From the NCBI GenBank assembly GCA_035647855.1, contig DASRMP010000062.1, positions 1 through 8,419 of the forward strand: a DNA stretch of 8,419 nucleotides. Reading direction: 5' to 3'. The DNA comes from JAAZBW01 sp035647855 (GTDB taxonomy: Bacteria; Actinomycetota; Actinomycetes; Actinomycetales; Actinomycetaceae). Positions 6,395 through 8,419 of this stretch are shown here, one piece after another; the stretch's first letter is position 1, and each line of letters opens with the position of its first letter. Below the pieces are notes generated by a model. The model did not search any database and had not been told where the DNA came from. It saw only the letters and a program-made list of their open reading frames with translations. The translations under genes were made by a program, and so were the position numbers.

Positions 6395-6565
6395 ATGAAG
6401 ACCGTGCAGCGGATCTTGGCGGGAGTGATCGCCGGGGTCGCGGGATGGGTCGTGTGGACGAAGGTGCAGCAGGAACGCGAAGAGCGCGAGATCTGGGCCG
6501 AAGTCACCGACAGCTTCGGGGAAACTCCGGGTTCCGAGCTCCCATACACTCCGAAGTCAGGTTGA
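6395..6565 (+). CDS. DLW-39-type small membrane-associated protein
   Basis: A 56-residue protein is encoded between the two tRNAs, starting MKTVQRILAGVIAGVAGWVV. It has one hydrophobic helix (about 5-21), then a charged heptad-like stretch QQEREEREIW (25-34) and AEVTDSF. Size, helix-then-charged layout and the locus between gyrA-linked tRNA-Ile and tRNA-Ala match the actinomycete DLW-39 family (about 39 residues, function unknown). The DLW signature reads EIW here (32-34), and the protein has about 15 extra C-terminal residues rich in Pro/Gly/Ser. The Shine-Dalgarno site AGGAAGG (6380-6386) supports this start. The ATG lies 25 bases after tRNA-Ile, so co-transcription with the tRNA is likely. 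Existence is well supported; family assignment rests on memory of the family and synteny. Confidence 0.78.
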   Translation: MKTVQRILAGVIAGVAGWVVWTKVQQEREEREIWAEVTDSFGETPGSELPYTPKSG

Positions 6566-6650
6566 CCACACCGGTTTTCGGATGGAGCGGTGATTCCTGC
6601 CCACAAGGTGGACATTGCTCCGATCGGTCCGGAACACGGTGCCGATCACT

Positions 6651-6723
6651 GGGGCGTTGGCGCAATTGGTAGCGCACCTGCTTTGCAAGCAGGGGGTTAG
6701 GGGTTCGAGTCCCCTACGCTCCA
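6651..6723 (+). tRNA. tRNA-Ala (anticodon TGC)
   Basis: Acceptor GGGGCGT (6651-6657) pairs with ACGCTCC (6716-6722), with one G-T pair, and the discriminator is A6723. Anticodon stem CCTGC/GCAGG (6677-6681 with 6689-6693) encloses the loop TTTGCAA with TGC at 6684-6686. T stem AGGGG/CCCCT encloses TTCGAGT. The next bases are CAG, so CCA is not encoded. It lies 85 bases after the DLW-39-type gene. Confidence 0.97.
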
Positions 6724-6815
6724 CAGTTTCAGACGTATTAGAACACCTGACATCGGTGGAAGCCGGCGTTGGTGCGAGGGCGGCGAACGGCTCAGCGAGC
6801 TTGATCGGCGCCCTT

Positions 6816-6847
6816 TCGTCTTCGCTGATCTTCGTCTTCGCTGATCT
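6816..6847 (+). repeat. 16-bp perfect tandem repeat downstream of tRNA-Ala
   Basis: TCGTCTTCGCTGATCT at 6816-6831 is repeated exactly at 6832-6847. It sits between tRNA-Ala and the transposase remnant, in DNA where I see no gene (6724-6842 otherwise holds nothing recognisable). Confidence 0.9.
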
Positions 6848-6869
6848 CCATGCCGTTGGTGAGCGCCAG

Positions 6870-7043
6870 TAAACTGTTTCGGGTCGTAAGGCAAGTGCAA
6901 CTCAGCGTCGAGAAAAGCGACTCAGCCACAGCATTATCCCAACACACCCCGACGTTGCCGACGGACAGGCGAATACCGTGCGCGACAGCATATCCAGCCT
7001 GTTTCTGGGACGTGTATTGACTTCGTCTATCAGAGTAAATGCC
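6870..7043 (-). pseudogene. IS3-family transposase (OrfB) C-terminal remnant
   Basis: The minus strand read from 7043 gives GIYSDRRSQYTS, then HGIRLSVGNVGVCWDNAVAE, then SLFSTL. This is the back half of the DDE integrase core of IS3-family OrfB: the D of (H)SDRGSQYTS is the second catalytic Asp and the E of NAVAES the catalytic Glu. The canonical H and G of HSDRG are Y and R here, and sequence after SLFSTL degenerates quickly. Everything upstream of the second Asp is missing: the first Asp, the helix-turn-helix and OrfA. The frame continues beyond 7043 only into unrelated DNA on the opposite strand of the AlkZ-like fragment. No terminal inverted repeats were found. This is a dead fragment. 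Confidence 0.85.
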
Positions 7044-7048
7044 AGTAA

Positions 7049-7258
7049 CTGGCCGAGGCGGCGCGCGCCGAGTTGGTACACCGCTACCTGCGCTGCTACG
7101 GCCCCTCCACGCGCAGCGACTTCGCCGCGTGGCTGGGCGTGCGCCTGCTCCCGCCCCACGACCCATACACCCAGCTCAGGGACCGAGAGACGATCGAGGC
7201 CCCAATCCCCGCCGGCGGGCGCGTCCACAGCTCCGCCCAAAGGCCTACCCACCGCTGA
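7049..7258 (+). pseudogene. Fragment of an AlkZ / winged-helix DNA-binding family gene
   Basis: The frame that opens after TAA at 7046-7048 reads LAEAARAELVHRYLRCYG, then PSTRSDFAAWLGV, then directly RLLPPHDPYTQLRDRETI. Both blocks are recognisable parts of the AlkZ-like (HTH_42) family, the winged-helix 'RYL..YGP.T..DFA.W.G' motif and the later 'LLP..DPY...RDR' motif, but intact members have on the order of 70-100 residues between them. The middle is therefore deleted. The 5' half is also missing, ending at the junction with the transposase remnant, and the tail after RETI (to the TGA at 7256-7258) no longer resembles the family. Intact members include DNA glycosylases that remove alkylated or cross-linked bases; this piece cannot be functional. 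Confidence 0.7.
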
Positions 7259-7268
7259 CGCCACGGCA

Positions 7269-7274
7269 TAAGGT
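7269..7274 (+). promoter_or_regulatory. Possible -10 element for the DUF6457-like gene
   Basis: TAAGGT fits TANNNT and would start transcription near 7282, giving a leader of about 50 bases with the Shine-Dalgarno site at its end. No convincing -35 is present. In this leader TCCTC (7298-7302) can pair with GAGGA (7309-7313), and CCTCC (7296-7300) could alternatively pair with the GGAGG of the ribosome-binding site. Confidence 0.3.
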
Positions 7275-7330
7275 TGATGGCATCCGAAAAGCCAACCTCC
7301 TCGCCGATGAGGACAGAATCGGAGGACATC

Positions 7331-7609
7331 ATGACTGATAGCAGGCTCGAAACCGAAGAGTTTCCGGCGCCGCAGGACTGGCTCGAAGAAGTCTGCGACG
7401 CCCTGGGTCTGACCCGCCGGAAACTCGAAGCCGTCAAGCCCGCCATATCAGAGATCGTCAGCAAACTAGAGGACAGCCCCGTCAGCGACGAAACCGCCAT
7501 CACCGCCTTCATCATCGGATTCACAGCAGCCAAGGACGGCGACTTCTCGCCCGAGTCCGTCAGCGCCCGCGCGGCGATCGTCGAGCGCCATCTCGAGTAC
7601 CGCAAGTAG
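7331..7609 (+). CDS. Small helical protein, DUF6457-like
   Basis: A 92-residue, soluble, mostly helical and acidic protein. The core from 16 to 88 (DWLEEVCDALGLTRRKLEAV, later ETAITAFIIGFTAA at 54-67) resembles actinomycete DUF6457 proteins, which have a W....C.ALG start and a conserved 'T.FL.G.AAG' helix and are often found near molybdenum-cofactor genes; none is visible here. The ATG at 7331 follows GGAGGA (7321-7326) by four bases and is preferred over an in-frame TTG or ATG at 7274/7277 that would add 19 residues of unrelated character. A strong hairpin follows nine bases after the stop, so this is probably a monocistronic gene. Codon use fits the neighbours. The family call is moderate; the gene itself is well supported. 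Confidence 0.72.
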   Translation: MTDSRLETEEFPAPQDWLEEVCDALGLTRRKLEAVKPAISEIVSKLEDSPVSDETAITAFIIGFTAAKDGDFSPESVSARAAIVERHLEYRK

Positions 7610-7618
7610 TCCTCCCGT

Positions 7619-7661
7619 GACGGCGCCCGATCAATCCCCTGTGGGGAGGCCGGGCGCCGTC
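7619..7661 (+). terminator. Strong hairpin, probable terminator of the DUF6457-like gene
   Basis: GACGGCGCCCG (7619-7629) and CGGGCGCCGTC (7651-7661) form a perfect 11-bp stem, extendable by two wobble pairs in RNA. The loop holds a second hairpin, CCCC-TGT-GGGG (7636-7646). It starts nine bases after the stop codon. There is no T-run, which is common for actinomycete intrinsic terminators. It ends four bases before the -10 element of the next gene, so it also isolates that gene. Confidence 0.7.
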
Positions 7662-7665
7662 GTCG

Positions 7666-7671
7666 TACCCT
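7666..7671 (+). promoter_or_regulatory. Putative -10 element for a leaderless S4-domain gene
   Basis: TACCCT (TANNNT) ends seven bases before the A of the ATG at 7679, the same geometry as at pirin, and there is no Shine-Dalgarno site. The transcription start is predicted at the start codon. Confidence 0.55.
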
Positions 7672-7678
7672 GGGTTCG

Positions 7679-8128
7679 ATGAGCAGTCCCGACGGCGCAG
7701 CCCCCGCCCCGTCCACACCACCACCCGGGCCACCGCGCGGGCAGCAGCCGGGCGACCCGCCGAGCACACGCGTCGATCTCTGGCTGTGGTCCGTGCGCCT
7801 CTTCAAGTCGCGATCACTTGCGACCGGCGCCTGCAAGGCCGGCCACGTGCGAGTCAACGGCGAGCGTGCGAAGCCCGCGCAGTCCGTCAAGCCGGGCGAC
7901 GGCATCGAGGTCCGGGGCGGTGATCGGCCGCGGATTGTTATTGTCGAGCGGATCCTGACGCGCCGCGTGGGCGCGCCGATCGCCCAGGCCGCCTACCAGG
8001 ACCACAGCCCGCCGCCACTTCCGCGCGACATTCTGCTTGTGCCGCGGCGCGAGCGCGGCGCCGGCCGTCCCACCAAGAAAGAACGCCGCGAGATCGAGCG
8101 GCTCCGGGGGTACCCTTCTTCGCGATGA
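7679..8128 (+). CDS. S4-domain RNA-binding protein (Hsp15/HslR type)
   Basis: A 149-residue protein with a Pro/Ala-rich disordered N-terminus (1-29), an S4 fold at about 31-80, and a basic tail. The S4 segment begins RVDLWLWSVRLFKSRSLATG (31-50) and continues ACKAGHVRVNGERAKPAQSV (51-70), with the RVNG loop typical of the family. The tail carries GRPTKKERREIERLRG (129-144), as in actinomycete members. In E. coli Hsp15 binds the stalled 50S subunit carrying peptidyl-tRNA and helps recycle it; the same role here is inferred from family only. The start ATG at 7679 follows a -10-like element at leaderless distance. The stop overlaps an ATG (ATGA, 8125-8128) that opens a five-codon frame before the next gene. 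Confidence 0.9.
   Translation: MSSPDGAAPAPSTPPPGPPRGQQPGDPPSTRVDLWLWSVRLFKSRSLATGACKAGHVRVNGERAKPAQSVKPGDGIEVRGGDRPRIVIVERILTRRVGAPIAQAAYQDHSPPPLPRDILLVPRRERGAGRPTKKERREIERLRGYPSSR
8111..8116 (+). promoter_or_regulatory. Possible internal -10 element before the lipoprotein gene
   Basis: TACCCT within the last codons of the S4 gene is identical to the putative -10 of that gene and lies eight bases before the ATG at 8125. It could start a transcript that begins at, or one base before, the five-codon frame 8125-8142 (MTREN), with the lipoprotein ATG at 8146. The call is tentative. Confidence 0.3.
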
Positions 8129-8145
8129 CGCGAGAGAATTGACTC

Positions 8146-8419
8146 ATGCGCGCACAACGACGTGCCCAGGCGATTGCCGTCACCGCAGCCGTGCTGGTGG
8201 CGCTCACCGCGTGCGGGCGAAGCGCCCCCATCGATGGGACAGAAGGCCCCACTGCTGCGGCCACGGCGAGCGAGACGTCGTCGCCGTCGCGGCCCACCCG
8301 GCCCGCACCCACAACGGCCTCACCCACGACGGAGGCGCCGACGACGCATGCCCCGCCGTCGAGCACGCCGCCGCCCACGGCCGCGCCCACCACGACCCCC
8401 GCGCCACCCGCGCCCACTC
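8146..8419 (+). CDS. Lipoprotein with Thr/Pro-rich linker (partial, 3' end outside window)
   Basis: The frame from ATG 8146 stays open to the end of the window (91 codons). It begins MRAQRRAQAIAVTAAVLVAL and reaches the lipobox LTAC (C at residue 23), so a signal peptidase II product is expected, anchored to the outer face of the membrane. After the Cys comes a long Thr/Pro/Ser/Ala-rich linker, typical of cell-wall-spanning spacers in actinomycete lipoproteins; the functional domain lies beyond the window. An in-frame TGA at 8140-8142 makes the ATG at 8146 the first possible start. A purine-rich GAGAGA (8132-8137) is a modest ribosome-binding site. The gene is 17 bases downstream of the S4 gene and may be co-transcribed with it. 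No substrate or family can be named. Confidence 0.85.
   Translation, partial: MRAQRRAQAIAVTAAVLVALTACGRSAPIDGTEGPTAAATASETSSPSRPTRPAPTTASPTTEAPTTHAPPSSTPPPTAAPTTTPAPPAPT

Noticed and set aside
6792..7166. Intact 124-codon transposase gene on the minus strand
   Set aside because: Only residues about 42-98 resemble OrfB; both ends of the frame are antisense or unrelated sequence, and essential catalytic parts are absent.
7274..7330. Upstream start for the DUF6457-like gene
   Set aside because: The ATG at 7331 has a strong GGAGGA site, and the extra residues do not fit the family.

Overview
The window is high-GC chromosomal DNA from an actinomycete (Actinomycetota, probably Micrococcales or Actinomycetales; I cannot name the genus). 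The evidence is the core order gyrA - DUF3566 membrane protein - tRNA-Ile(GAT) - DLW-39-type small protein - tRNA-Ala(TGC), which is the post-origin segment seen in many actinomycetes, together with strong GC3 bias and two apparent leaderless starts.

Layout: (1) 1-3435: gyrA, translationally coupled through an ATGA overlap to a DUF3566 two-helix membrane protein. (2) 3436-6121: two genes that are not part of the usual core order, a divergent glutaminase-family gene (start 3546) and a pirin gene (start 5132, probably leaderless). About 600 non-coding bases separate them, filled with short tandem repeats and a mixed-orientation repeat module. (3) 6264-6723: a candidate tRNA promoter, tRNA-Ile, a 56-residue DLW-39-type gene too short for routine ORF calling, and tRNA-Ala. 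(4) 6724-7258: gene debris, made of the 3' part of an IS3-family transposase on the minus strand abutting a fragment of an AlkZ/winged-helix family gene with an internal deletion. (5) 7331-8419: a small DUF6457-like gene with a strong hairpin behind it, an S4-domain RNA-binding protein of the Hsp15 type, and the start of a lipoprotein gene that runs off the window.

The genes do not form one pathway: gyrase and the tRNAs are housekeeping, and the glutaminase-like and pirin genes are probably independent accessory enzymes. The points most worth a second look are the substituted substrate-pocket residues of the glutaminase-like protein, the four-copy mixed-orientation repeat at 4667-4782, the density of 2-3-copy perfect tandem duplications, and the putative leaderless promoters, one of which would create a five-codon ORF just before the lipoprotein gene. 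I saw no CRISPR array, defence system or intact mobile element, and nothing I would call a wholly new system.
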